64,000 nt of DNA from Tubiluchus corallicola (lineage: Eukaryota > Priapulida > Priapulimorpha > Priapulimorphida > Tubiluchidae): NCBI GenBank assembly GCA_030141605.1, contig JAQGDQ010000121.1, positions 186,001-250,000 of the forward strand, given 5' to 3'. The position numbers and the translations under genes are program-made. The notes beneath the pieces were generated by a model. It was given only the letters and a program-made list of their open reading frames with translations. It was not told the origin of the DNA and did no database searches. Below, in pieces: positions 1 through 11,400 of the stretch. Each line of letters opens with the position of its first letter. Position 1 is the stretch's first letter.

Positions 1-275
1 GTATAATCTATTTGTCAATACATTTCAAAACAGTACACAGGGTTTTCCATTGAGGTAGATTGAGAACATCTATCTTTCGAATTTAAAGCACCAAAAAGTA
101 ATCATTTTGCGCAAAACTACTGCAAACATGTAATTTTCGTAACTGAACATACCGTTTAATTTTGGTTAATAAAATTGGTTTTCTTTTGTTAATTAATTCT
201 GTGATTTATTGTAAATTCTCACGCCATCTCCCCTTTTGCAAGATAATAAAATCGTCTGATTAAATGCTTGAATGG
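1..275. other. upstream region of the NIPSNAP-like gene
   Basis: AT-rich DNA before the TATA box. I see no ORF and no repeat. Part of it presumably belongs to the promoter of the downstream + strand gene, but I recognise no specific factor site. Confidence 0.4.
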
Positions 276-284
276 TATATAAAA
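276..284 (+). promoter_or_regulatory. TATA box of the NIPSNAP-like gene
   Basis: The word TATATAAAA lies about 25-30 bases before a pyrimidine-rich start region near 305. It also lies 87 bases before a good splice donor at 371. The spacing fits a TATA-type core promoter feeding a short noncoding first exon. Confidence 0.55.
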
Positions 285-304
285 CTGACGAAGAAGAGAG
301 AATC

Positions 305-370
305 ATCCCTTCCTGACTTGGACGCAGTACGTCAAAGTTTTTTCTTTCCTTAGTACGAAAGTTGTATTAG
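305..370 (+). other. probable noncoding first exon
   Basis: This segment starts about 25 bases after the TATA box, which is an inferred start, and ends at TTAG|GTAAGT, a near-perfect donor at 371. It has no usable start codon. Intron 371-773 would join it to the acceptor AACAG|CTGG at 773/774, 17 bases before the ATG at 791. The 5' edge is approximate. Confidence 0.45.
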
Positions 371-524
371 GTAAGTGCACAGTTGGAGTTATTAAAGATG
401 GTTTTATTAATATTGAGAAACCGTGTCTTTAACAAGCAGGCGTACACAGGCGGATTTTCCAAAATAGTTATTCAAGGTTACGTGTGTTGAAGCTTAATAA
501 CAAATTAGATTAATACAGAGTAAA

Positions 525-716
525 ATGAATGGTGTTTTGACATTGAAAAATAGCGCCTATAGAAAATTCTTCGTATGCCTGAGAGTTGCATTTGTTTTCC
601 TTTTTCTCGTGATTATATTTAACAGTTCAGCAATAAAATTCCCTTCAATGAGTATTTTAATGGATACTCAAGTTAACTTAGACCCGAATAGTTTTGGCAA
701 CATTGAGGTCAGTTAG
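525..716 (+). other. small ORF in the 5' intron, signal-anchor-like (63 aa)
   Basis: The ORF sits inside the presumed 5' UTR intron. It encodes a short basic N-terminus, a hydrophobic stretch at residues 17-36 and a polar tail, the layout of a type II membrane anchor exon. A weak donor (GAG|GTCAGT at 708) lies near its end. Splicing it to the next acceptor (774) gives a stop after about two dozen codons, so it does not lead into the NIPSNAP-like frame. It may be chance, an upstream ORF, or a relic exon. Confidence 0.15.
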
Positions 717-790
717 CCTTATGTGTATGTGATCGGGATCGATTACTCACGCATTCTATTCTTTTTAAAACAGCTGGTTTATAAGTCATC

Positions 791-986
791 ATGTGTGACA
801 TCAAGTTCTCAGACACCATCTACATCACTGAGGTGGTGCAGGTGAAGCCGGAATTTTACATGGAGTACAGGAAAGCCGTGAAGGCGATGATTGATGCTGA
901 GCCTGAGAAGGCCACACCTCTCGTAGGAATGTGGGAGCTGGATCAGGGTGGACCTGCTCTTACCTACATTCTACTTTTGAGGTTTG
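791..986 (+). CDS. NIPSNAP-like gene, coding exon 1
   Basis: Starts at the ATG at 791, the first ATG after the acceptor at 773/774. Ends at TTTG|GTGAGT (donor 987). It encodes residues 1-65 plus one base of codon 66 (phase 1) and holds the first half of lobe 1. If the intron is not removed, the frame stops at 1018. Confidence 0.8.
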
Positions 987-3380
987 GTGAGTACATGAAG
1001 TCAAACTTTTACGTCTGATAAACTATTATTACTAAAATTTTGTTTTCATATTTACGCACTTTATATTTATTTAACTGCAATTAACTATTGCATCGCGCAG
1101 CTGGTAAATCTCTATGTAACATATCAATAGCAGATAAATAGCACTATGTTTAATTTTAGCAGCATTTGCCGAGAATGAATTTTAGTATTGTGTCCGTAGG
1201 GTTTCCAATCCCAACGAATTTGCAACCTATGTTAATGACAGGGAATGATAAAAATTACGTTTGCTATTTAAGGTTTTACATCCAAAACAATTTGTAACAT
1301 ATTCTGCCTTCAGTATTCGTTTCAACGTTGTTCTTCAGTCTCACATTGAATTACAATATTATATTAACGTTTAATCTTCAGCCATTTCAATCATACTGAA
1401 TTTTTACACTAATTAATTTTTTTATCCCCAGCTTCTCAGAAGGAGAAATTGGAAACACAGAAGAAGCTGCATGGGGAGGGAACCTTTGAGAAATTCATTA
1501 CTAAGATCGGTCCAATGGTTAACCAATTGAGTCTGAAGACTTATCGTGCATTGCCTGGGTTCGAACTGCAGAATCTTTCAAAGGGCTGTAAGTTGTTTAC
1601 TTAGTAATTTACTTAGAAGGAATAAAGAAACGGGTAAATGAATCGGAGTGAATGAATAAGTTACAACAAATGAATGAACAAACGAACAAACAGATAAATG
1701 CTTGCATAAATAAATGAATGAATGAGTGAGTGAGTTAATGAATGAATGAGAGTGAGTTAATGAATGAATGGTGAATGAATGAATGTGTGAATGAATGAAT
1801 GAATGAATGAATGAATGAATGAATGAATGAATGAATGAATGAATGAATGCAAGTTAATAAATAAGAAAACCTGAGAAAATTAGGTAATTGAAGAAAAAAG
1901 AATGCAAGGAACACGCAAATGAAAGAATGAACTCGACTAGTTAATGAAGAAATTCGGCACATATAAGGACGAGTTAAAACCAATTAAACTGTGTGACGTT
2001 CAGTATTTAACTGTATAAAGACTGTCCTTTGTGTTTATAGGCTACTACGAGGCCGTCCGATATGAATTTTCTGACCCCAGGGCTCACAAATGGGCGCCAC
2101 AATGGTGCAACATCCAAAAGCAAGCCCAGAAGCATTTAGAAAAGTGTGGCGGTCATACAGTTGGTGCCTTTGCCTGCGAATATGGTGCCCCAACCGGCGG
2201 TCGTAAGTATCTATTTTCTTTTACTAAGTTTAATAAACAGCCATTATTTTGCTGCGTATAGCAAAGCTCCGCTTACAAAGTCCTACTTGATGCGCTGTTA
2301 AGAAAGGTTCACAAAGCTCAGAATGATCACAAAACGCTTTACACTGCACTATAATGGCTACAGTAGATAGGCACTGCACTGCAACTATATCAAGTGAAAC
2401 TGTAACTATGTAAATGGGTTAGCCCATGATCAAGTATAGTGTGTTCACATCAGGCACAGCTAGTAAAAGCAAACACTCAACTTAACACGAACAAGTAGCT
2501 ACAAGCAAACATAATTTACAAGAAATAATAATCAGTGACACTAGATTGTAACATCCTTTTACTATAAGCTGGTTTATAGCAAAAAGAATATTGATCAAAG
2601 ATTATAATTATGACGGTTTTCACGGTTTATTTAACTCCCTCATTTTGTTTCAGTTTTATACATTGTGCAATATCCTTCTCCCGAAGTTCACATGAAATGC
2701 TTTGACGCTGTAATGTCAGATAAGACTCTGCAGGAGAGCAGTAAGTATAGACTTAACATGATCTACCATAAGTGATAATAGTTACATAAAACTAATAAAT
2801 TAACGTTTTGCAAGAGTTGGTACCATTAAGATTTTGTTTTTGTGGCTTTCAATTTAATTGCTTGTTTTCAAAAACTTACAGTGGATATTTGCTTTATTTC
2901 TTATGTCCTACCGTCGTGGGAATCCAATTGATTCTCAAAGAATCCATCCTCTTTTTACAGCCCGCGAAACCAAAAACTTGTTATATATCTGAGCAGCACG
3001 TAATAATTACAGTAAAATGTACATTTGCTAAAAGAAATTTGCATGACCATTTGCTCAAATACTTTAGTAAAACCGTAGCATTAAAGAATAGTTTAATGAA
3101 TGTTTATAAATTATTACTGCGTAGATACAAGTTTTTTAATCATACGTAATTTCGGAAGCAACTGTTCCCTTCATCAGATCTATGTGAAAGTCCTAGGCCA
3201 TAAAAACTCCGTAAAAGTTTCCATATAAACGTGATGAAGGAAATACTTATATTCGTAAACGCTTAGCTAGCGGGGAATAAAGCCTACCTTATTTTTTCAG
3301 TTGACAAGTTTGCTCCAATTTTGCGCCACATCGAGAACTCTTGCCTGAAGCCATGCGAGGAATTTGGCTGCTTCAAGTAA
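791..3380 (+). CDS. NIPSNAP-like dimeric alpha-beta barrel protein (5 coding exons, 226 aa)
   Basis: Joining 791-986, 1432-1587, 2041-2202, 2654-2740 and 3301-3380 gives one open frame of 226 codons plus TAA. Every junction is GT-AG and every coding intron is phase 1. Residues about 10-105 have the NIPSNAP/ferredoxin-like pattern: an opening strand ending V-K-P, a helix, then 'LVGMWELDQGG' and a hydrophobic strand before a charged helix. Residues about 118-226 repeat it (Y-Y-E-A-V-R-Y-E-F, then L-L-Y-I-V-Q-Y-P and a final helix), so the protein is probably a two-lobed barrel like animal NIPSNAPs. Those are usually longer (about 280 aa) and carry a mitochondrial leader. This one starts directly with the domain, so a cytosolic place is possible. 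NIPSNAPs act in mitochondrial quality control and vesicle-linked processes, but the exact role here is unknown. The last residues are Cys-rich. The family call is by pattern, not by a search. Confidence 0.7.
1432..1587 (+). CDS. NIPSNAP-like gene, coding exon 2
   Basis: Acceptor TATCCCCAG at 1431 and donor GTAAGT at 1588. Encodes residues 66-117 plus one base (phase 1): a lysine- and glutamate-rich helix (A-S-Q-K-E-K-L) and the end of lobe 1. It was found by splice sites and frame, and it is too short to stand out as an ORF. Confidence 0.75.
1634..1849 (+). repeat. (GAAT)n tetranucleotide repeat in a NIPSNAP-like intron
   Basis: A degenerate GAAT/GAGT/AAAT array with a perfect core at 1788-1849 (about 15 units). 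It lies in the intron between coding exons 2 and 3. The same unit recurs, mostly decayed, at 10611, 12015 and 14605. Confidence 0.95.
2041..2202 (+). CDS. NIPSNAP-like gene, coding exon 3
   Basis: Acceptor TTTATAG at 2040 and donor GTAAGT at 2203. Encodes residues 118-171 with phase-1 borders. It opens lobe 2 with the aromatic strand C-Y-Y-E-A-V-R-Y, followed by a tryptophan- and lysine-rich helix. Confidence 0.8.
2654..2740 (+). CDS. NIPSNAP-like gene, coding exon 4
   Basis: Acceptor TTGTTTCAG at 2653 and donor GTAAGT at 2741. An 87-base exon encoding residues 172-200, including the hydrophobic strand L-L-Y-I-V-Q-Y-P. Phase 1 on both sides. Confidence 0.75.
3301..3380 (+). CDS. NIPSNAP-like gene, last coding exon
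   Basis: Acceptor ATTTTTTCAG at 3300 and stop TAA at 3378-3380. Encodes residues 201-226, a final helix followed by a tail with three cysteines (C-L-K-P-C-E-E-F-G-C-F-K). Confidence 0.75.
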
Positions 3381-3505
3381 ACCTGTCAGCGGTGCGCAGT
3401 TACGGAGGGACGTAGTGAAATGAAGTCTCGTGTCATTAGACATAATGAGTTACAATCATGTTACCACAAAAATTTATAATGATGATTTCTTTTTATTATT
3501 AAAGC

Positions 3506-3511
3506 AATAAA
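3506..3511 (+). terminator. poly(A) signal of the NIPSNAP-like gene
   Basis: A canonical AATAAA lies 125 bases after the stop codon, followed by a T-rich stretch at 3520-3530. This gives a short 3' UTR. Confidence 0.65.
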
Positions 3512-3667
3512 ACTGGTGTTAATTTTTTTCTAAATTTCTAATAGCTTTTAATTTTTAATTATAGTCCTGTTTTCATAATGAAGTTGTCAGTTAAAGTGAA
3601 AGCTTAATTGTGCTATCGCAATGTTGACTCAGAATTTTGATTTTTCCAACAAAATGGTAGATGTGAC

Positions 3668-4030
3668 ATGGCCGAGAAAAAATTGCAAAAAAGTCCTGAG
3701 GTTGCACCAACTGTAAATGAGAAAAAAGAAACATGAAAGTAGTGAGAGTGCTTCGACTACAACAAAGAAAATAAGAAACACAGCAAGTACTTCAAATAAT
3801 AGATTAGCTGCAGCGCAGAAAAAGAAAAAGAAAAGTGGAGAAAATGTGTCAGTTGGTAAAAATAAAAAAAAAATGAAACACTGGAAACACAATTGAAGGC
3901 ATACATCTTCTACTGCACAAAAATAAGAGTAGTGAGGATGAGCCAACTACAGCACAAAAAACGACATAACAACAAACACACAGAAAATACTACATCAGCA
4001 ATACTGCTGATTTCCTGGTTAAACGACTAG
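3668..4030 (+). pseudogene. decayed lysine-rich repetitive ORF
   Basis: Starting from an ATG in good context at 3668 (G at -3 and +4), the sequence encodes Lys/Ser/Thr/Glu-rich protein but only across shifting frames. Frame one runs 3668-3736. A second frame runs 3717-3896 (59 codons, with K-K-K-K-K and S-S-E-S-A-S-T-T-T-K-K). After a stop, the theme resumes in another frame near 3925 (S-S-E-D-E-P-T-T-A-Q-K). The DNA around 3740-3785 and 3930-3980 is clearly similar (AGTAGTGAG followed by ACTACAgCAcAAA), so this is a roughly 180-bp degenerate tandem repeat. I do not recognise the parent. It could be a decayed basic nuclear protein, a retrocopy, or simply A-rich repeat in an extended 3' UTR. 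Confidence 0.35.
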
Positions 4031-4588
4031 GAGTTGAAAATAAACTAACTCTGTAGTTCTTGAAAATAATAAATTATGATTTATTAAATGTATTTACATT
4101 TTTGCTCAGTACAATCTATAAATAATAATTTACAAATGAAGTTGAACTTCAAGCATAGTTATTAAACAATAATAATAATAATAATAATAACAGTTATACG
4201 TATTTACAGAAAAAAATCCTATTGCTAGCGAACTACGCGACATTGACATCCATATTTACATAACGTTATTTATATAATAACCTACTTAAATGTAAACAAT
4301 AACAGCAAAATTAACTAACAAATACTTCAATATTAACATATTTGAATAAACAGTATTAAAATATTGTTGACAAGTGGATACAGGCCCTACTTAACTTAGT
4401 AAAATGTCAAATTAAATTGTACATCTAATTTTACACCATGTTCAAAAACATGATGTTTAGATTTCCTGAAAGCTTTAATGCAAAAACTGATTAGGTTCTC
4501 CAGTGTGGAGAAGAATTGGTCAATTTATTAAGTGATTTACATTTAAAATTATACCTAGAGCCCATCCACATGCAATCTTAGACAGTTG
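4031..4588. other. spacer between the two converging genes
   Basis: AT-rich DNA with an (AAT)8 microsatellite at 4168-4190 and several poly(A)-signal-like words on both strands. I see no ORF. It probably holds the end of the protocadherin 3' UTR or the intergenic gap. Confidence 0.5.
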
Positions 4589-4594
4589 TTTATT
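4589..4594 (-). terminator. candidate poly(A) signal of the protocadherin gene
   Basis: AATAAA on the - strand, about 310 bases after the stop codon at 4902. An ATTAAA variant (4722-4727) and further AATAAA words beyond are alternatives, so the true 3' end is uncertain. Confidence 0.3.
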
Positions 4595-4901
4595 AATGCA
4601 ATTTTCTTGTTTACCAGAATAAGAAAAAATTAAATGTGAGTTTGAGATTTTTGGTTATGAGGTTTAACAAGCAGGTGCATGCATGAACACACATATTTAG
4701 GTTATAAGCAAGGCGGCAAATTTTAATACGATTATGAAAGAATTTGAATTTTACTGTTCTACGTTCGCTTTTAAAAGTCTACAGCTAATGTACTCCTACT
4801 AAAAGGTTCAGACGGTCGGTTTTTAAAACAATTTAAAGCAAAACTACGTCAGCACACAAAAAACTACCGTCAGTCTATCATTCTCTAACACTGAGGTGAC
4901 G

Positions 4902-5428
4902 TTAAACGAAATGAGAGAAAGATTTATTGAGTTCCTGACAAATTTTGTCCACACTTGCGCGATCAGCATCGGACTGATTGATGATGTCATCAACGTCTTC
5001 CGCGCATGAGCAGTTGCCGTCCGTATCAATGCCTGACGTCACAGAAGCATCGTCATATTCGGAGAAAATTTCCGCTACGGGTTCGTAAAAATGTTCGTCC
5101 GGATACGCCAACTTACGGATTTCCGCGTGAATAGGCAAGTGGGCATTGTGCGATGCTGACATCTGTGGCCGAGAAGGGGAATATTGTGCATCAGCCGTCG
5201 CAAATCGGCGAGGTGTTTTCGCCAAGGCTTTCACCCCATTTTTCGTGACGACGTATTGTAGTTCCTTGGTTCCAGGTTTATGTGGAACGGAACAGTTAGA
5301 CAAATGTGCCATTCCGGCTTTATTTGAAATGGAACGACTAGACGAGTGTGTCGTTCCGGTAGTGTCGTCTTGACTGCTCATAGATGTCTGACTGCTCGGG
5401 CTGACACTGCTCGAACCATAAAAACCGG
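4902..5428 (-). CDS. protocadherin coding exon 5 (C-terminal tail)
   Basis: Acceptor TATTCTAG at 5429 and stop TAA at 4902-4904. Encodes residues 1043-1217: a Ser/Thr-rich start (S-S-V-S-P-S-S-Q-T-S), a basic middle and an acidic end (Y-D-D-A-S-V, E-D-V-D-D-I-I). It closes with N-K-S-F-S-H-F-V. The last residues lack Ser/Thr at -2, so no class I PDZ ligand is evident. The exon contains a CRE word (5034-5041), probably by coding chance. Confidence 0.85.
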
Positions 5429-8400
5429 CTAGAATAAAACAAAGAACCGTTAGTTAGAAAAGAAGCCTGCTGCAAATGTGGATAAAATAAGCTAAAATTT
5501 TAGACAACCTTTTGCAGCTAAAAGAGCTAAAAGGTTGTGCACATAAATTGTTTCTAAACAAATATTTGAACATTTAAACATTTTAACAACTTAAACAACT
5601 TAAACATTTTGAGAGTTAACATTTTGTTCTTATGTCACATCAGACAAATGCCACAGATTATGGGTTACGTAAAAGGGAAAAAATTATTAATGAAAAACTA
5701 GTATTTATATAAGGATGAGTGTGTGAAAAATTCTAGGGCGTAATGTTAGAGCAAATGATAATTCGCAAATATAATATAATTTAATAACGAAGCTATCTAA
5801 ATTAGTAATTTATTAGTGTAACTTAATTTTAAGAAACTACGTCGAAATAAATTTTAACGGCGCTAGTAAATAAATTTCGAAATAAATATTAAAAAGAAAG
5901 ACGAGATTTCGCTGTGACTTTTGACTAATATGCAGTGCATAAACTGGTAAAAGCTGAATGTACCTCTTTAAACTTAAGGAATAGAGGGAGGCCGTTAAGG
6001 ACTCAGTAGAGGAGCAAACGCACGCTTCCACGTGAATTTCGTAAAACCTCTTAAAGTCACTATAAGAAGCGTTAAGAAAGGGCCAATTATGTAGAGCCAG
6101 CATAAAGTAAAAATCAATTCTAATTTGTGTATGAAATCTGGTGGTTTAGCAAAATCTCGCCTTCCTGTAACATCTATGAACTAAAATACAGCTAGAGAGA
6201 AATTATAATAGTGCAACTACACCTGAGAATCACGTAATAGAGGTCACGCAAAGGTCATGATCATCGGAGGTCGGTTACGCAACTTACCATCACCATTGTT
6301 CTTACTAGACGCAGTCAGCAAGTGAGAGGGTTAGCGTGAAGGTAAAAATAGAACGAGTGTATTAGTACGTAAGTAGGTGAAGAAAAATAGTAAATAACGT
6401 ATACATGCATAGTGAGATAGGTCTCACATGACGTCACAACATTGTGCAATTGTGCAATAAGGACCTTTTCTAATGAAATATACAATATACGGAATGTTCG
6501 ATTCAGAATCTGTGGTTTTGTCTATCATAGTATGTTAAAAGAAAGCAGCAAAAAAGTAAATATATCTATGATAGTTTAGTAGTCAGTAACAATAGATTTA
6601 GAAATTCAATACTTCTGATAATGTACGTCCAATTTCGGAAGTTGTCATCACTAGTTCAGACATTGATATATTTTCAATAGCCGCATTTGTGCAAAAACAA
6701 CAGCACTAATAAATGGTCAACAGAGTCAAATTTTTTAAACTAAGAAGGAAATGGGAGAAAGTTGGGGTTTGGCCTGGATTTTAAACTGAGATATTTGGAT
6801 TAAAGCGCAACGCCAAGACAATTAGATCACACAGCTCCTAATCAAGGGTATTCATTAGTTAAATATTAATTACTCACTAACTAGCTACGATTTGCTTTTG
6901 ATTCGTAAACTAATAGAATTGAATTAAAGTATACTTTGACCATATGAGTACTAACATGAACAGCATTTTTAATCTGACTCAAATAACTTTATATTTTTAA
7001 AATACAAATGCGTGATGCAATTGTAATTTATAAATCTTTTGAAGCTTGATTTCAATTACGAGGTTGTTGGATACATAACACATTAGATCTCTAAACTGAA
7101 TAAGAAGCCAACAGTTAAATCAAATGTCATGCTATGCCACCATACTTTTGACTTAAGACTGATACTCTTGTTGAAATGTAGGCCTATGCAGAGACATCTG
7201 GGTGCGAAAGTGCGAAACACGCAAAGACGACCGTGTTTTAAGAATTCAGTGCACGTGCGCTTTATGTTAGTAAGAATCAACACATATTTACCTTGAATTA
7301 CCTTCACTCGGGTCGCTTTCGCTGGAGGTATATCCTCCATTTGACGGCACAGAAACCGGAAGATAGGTGACAAATTTCGTTCCAGACGTGGAATCGCTGG
7401 ACGACTCTTGGACACTGTCAGCATAGCCAGTGTCCACTGACATACTGCTGTCACCGTTGCCGTTCTTATATTCCTAGAAAACGTTCACATTTAAAGTTTA
7501 TGAAAATGGCTCTCTAAGTATGGATAATTAAGAAAGTTAGACATGTATGATTGCTTTTGAAGCAGTGAGATATAGGCTGTTTACTTACTGGAGGAATGGC
7601 AGCAGCACATCGAGGATTTGGTGTTCTCCTTATTTGAGGAAGGCTTGGCAAATTTTTGTGCTCAACGTACTCGTTTTCAACACGATTTCTCACTGGAGGC
7701 ATGACCAAACCATTACATCCCTGACCATGAGGACTCTGTAACGCAAAAAATGTGGTGTTCAAAATTAGGTGTCAGTAGATCTTGCACGTCAAGTATACCA
7801 AATGAGAATAAACACAAAGAGAGATTGGCAGAAGGATAGATCATTAAACAAAAAGAAATAAATCTGTGTGAGGAGTGGAAAAACATAAAAAGCAAGAGAA
7901 TGTAAAGTGGAAAAAAGGAAGGTGAAGAAAAGAGAAAGAATGACGAAAAAGGAAAAAACGGCAAGGGGAAAAAGAACAAAAAAGTATGTAGCAACCACCA
8001 AACTTTGAAAGCCAAAAATGTTTAAATGAAGCAAACTATCAAATAGATTTAGATGCACAACAATTACATTACAACTGAGTAAACGAAGAAACCAATCAAC
8101 TAATTGATTAATAAGCCAGCCAAGCAACCAACAATCAACCTTCCAACAACCAACCAACCAATCAATCAACTAACTAAACAACCAATCAAACAACCAACCA
8201 ACCAACAAACAACCAAAAACAAATAAATAATATACTGTTTGGCACTTTCACCAGAAATAGACTATTCCTAAAGAAGACTTACTGTAGTAGTTGAGCTTGT
8301 TTGAGATGGTCCTCTAGAGTTGAACACCCAGCTAAAGTTGCCAGTCATACCGGACTCACACCGGTCTTGTTCACAATGACCACAACAGTCTCCAGTCTTT

Positions 8401-11400
8401 GAACAAACACTGTGCTTCTCATCGTCAGCACTTTTCGGACTCGATTTGCCCGACTTCCCACATTTGGGAGACCCACCGTTTGGATCTATTCCGATGTTTT
8501 TTTCTACTGTACAATCACCAATGTCACAGTCTGATGAACTAGATGGTAGACGGCGCTTGAGTCCCTGAAATATTCTTTGCGCCTCTGAACGAACATTGTA
8601 GGCATGATTTTCGCTAGATTTACGCCTATACATGATTATTAATGCTATAAGCGCGAACACAAGTAAAGCTGATAAAGCTGACATTGCAATTATTAATGTA
8701 AAATTTGCGGTAAAGAAATTCACTGATAGTTCTTCTTCGCGTTCTTCATTATTAATACGTTGAAGATACATTAATGTCTCATTGGCTGTCATGTTGTTTG
8801 GATGTATGATGACATTGAGTGCTGCCATTTCCACGTTCTGGGGTGTCCCCTTGTCGCGTACTGTAATAATCAGCTTATGTAGTCCCACCCACTCTGGTTT
8901 TAGAGGTTTACCAAGGACAATGTCGCCAGACTTTTTGTCAATATTAAAAATGCTGTAACCGTTACCATCCATTATATCGTATAAAAGTTTTCCATTATTC
9001 CCCTTGTCCTCATCGTAGGCAATAATGGTACAAACAAAGGCTCCAGCAGTGGAACTCACTGGCATTGAAACAACATTGTCACTGCCCGAAGGAAATGTTA
9101 TGACCGGCAGGTTGTCGTTGACATCTTCAATGATGACTGTCACATTGGCGGCATCGAATTTGTCTTCAGCGTTGGGATTAGTGGCAACAGCTACAAAGGT
9201 GTACATTCCCAACTGCTCACGGTCCAGTTTCCGGTTGGTGTAAATGCCACCAGTTTTGGGATCAATGCTGAACTCGGAGACGGCATGGTTGAGGGAGTAC
9301 ACAATCTGGGCGTTTTCATCGATGTCTGCATCTGTGGCACGAACGCTCCCAACGAAAGAAGAAACTGGCTCGTTCTCTTTCAGTATGAATCTGTAAGATT
9401 TCTTCTTGAAAATAGGTGAATTATCGTTTTCGTCTTTGAATGAGATGCGGACAACACTGGAGGAGGACAGTGGAGGCTGACCGCGGTCATTAGCTACAAC
9501 AGTAATATCAATAGCATCGGTAACTTCTCTATCAAACTGTTTTCTAGCTGTAAGCACGCCATTTTCTGGATTAATGTGAAAACCAGCATCATGTGGTGGT
9601 TGTACTGAATATACAATCTCCGCATTTTTGCCAATGTCTGCATCTGCTGCCTGCATCTGCATAATAAATTCACCGATTTGGTTATTTTCTGGTATTGAAG
9701 CCGTGTACATCGACTGATTAAATCTAGGTGGATTGTCATTTTCATCTGTCACTTCAACTTTAAGAACAGCTGTGGCACCCAAGGATGGAGTGCCTTTGTC
9801 TTCAACTCTAATCGTAACATTGTACTCTGGAATGTGCTCTCGGTTCAATGCTTTGGCAGTAACGACCATGTACTCATTAAGAAATAATGGCCGTAGAGTG
9901 AAGTACTCATTTGATGGAGGCAAAATTTCACCTGTTGCATGAGAATTCTCGCCTCGGTCTGCATCAGAAATTGACACTTTTGCGACAAAAGCCCCAACTT
10001 CTGCTTTCTCTGAGACAAGGGCATGTGTCTGTCCACCAGATAATAAATTCACGTTGATCTTTGGCTCATTATCATTAACGTCAATAACGTTAACGTTAAC
10101 CAGAGCCACGCTGGACATTGGGTCTTCTCCTTTATCTGTGGCCTGTACATAGACGTGGTACGTATCAGCCACCTCACAGTCAACTTCGCCAATTACAAAC
10201 AGTTCTCCCGTTTCGGGATTTATTCCAAACGTATCTTTTACGTCTTGGGTGTTTCTGGGAGACAAGGAATACTGCACAATGCCATTCATACCATCATCTG
10301 AGTCATCAGCATACACTCGCAGAATAGTTGTACCTGGAGAAATATTTTCTACAACACTAATATCGTAACTGGATTTTTGGAATTGAGGTGCGTTATCATT
10401 GGAGTCGGTTAATCCAACAATGACAGTCATTTCACCTTGTTTTTGAGGTCTTCCGTTATCCTTTGCCACTATGCGAAGCTGAAAAAATAAGATAATTAGT
10501 GTATATTTATAACAAATTTTGTACTAAGGTTATTTGGTAAGCTGATAGTGAAACGAATTACTTATCATTAAGTGCCTTGCTCGAGCTAAAGGTCTATTTT
10601 CAGTACGAAATGTATGAATGATTGAATAAATGAACGAAAGAGAGAATGAAAGGGGGAGACATGAATAAATGGAACGTAAGAATGCGAGTTAACCAATTAA
10701 TCATAATTAAGACAAAATAACTGGCGATTTAGTATTTAACGAACCTTCATAAGTTTACAGTTATTAGTAGTATTACCAAAATTAATGATTTTAATTTTTG
10801 AGATGCCAAAAGAACCTAACCTAAATTACAAAATCCACATCTTTCACGCTGTAGATGTTGACGCTTTTACATTTTACATACTTGCAATTATGTATGTAAG
10901 TATTATGCAAGCATTACATAAACTTGCGATTATGTATTATTATAGTATGTAATCATTAAATTATTTTTCTTCTCAACATAAACATAAAAATATCATTGCA
11001 AATAATTTATAAAAATGCAATTGTAAACAAAATGTACATAATTTATTGTACGCGAACATGTCCCTAAACCCTGAATAATTATTTAAAACTTTCTTGTTTT
11101 TGAAGCTGCAAAATCACGAAGGTCTTAAGATATTTTCTCCTTGAATTTGCCTTGAATTTTCTTGTAAAATATTTCCGTCCCTTAAATGGACTAATAAAGA
11201 AATATTAGTGGAGGAGAAAGTGCCTTTCCTGCTATTTTACTAAAGAAAATTTTCAAGTCTACCCGAACTTTTATTCATTTTTTCTTCAGCATAAATGAAT
11301 CTTAGAAGATTTTATGTTGAATTTATAACCCAATTTTATGTAAGTTTTAGATTACAGTAGTTGAATTAAACTCGGATCCGCATACGATGACGTTTATACA

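Noticed and set aside
50-80. let-7-like seed TGAGGTAG near 51-58
   Set aside because: Only the seed matches. The rest of the mature sequence and a complementary arm are missing.
4844-5029. 61-aa - strand ORF and 75-aa + strand ORF at 5146-5373
   Set aside because: Other-frame shadows of protocadherin coding exon 5.
9025-10327. Several ORFs of 63-83 aa on both strands inside the protocadherin
   Set aside because: Shadows of the 732-codon ectodomain exon in other frames.
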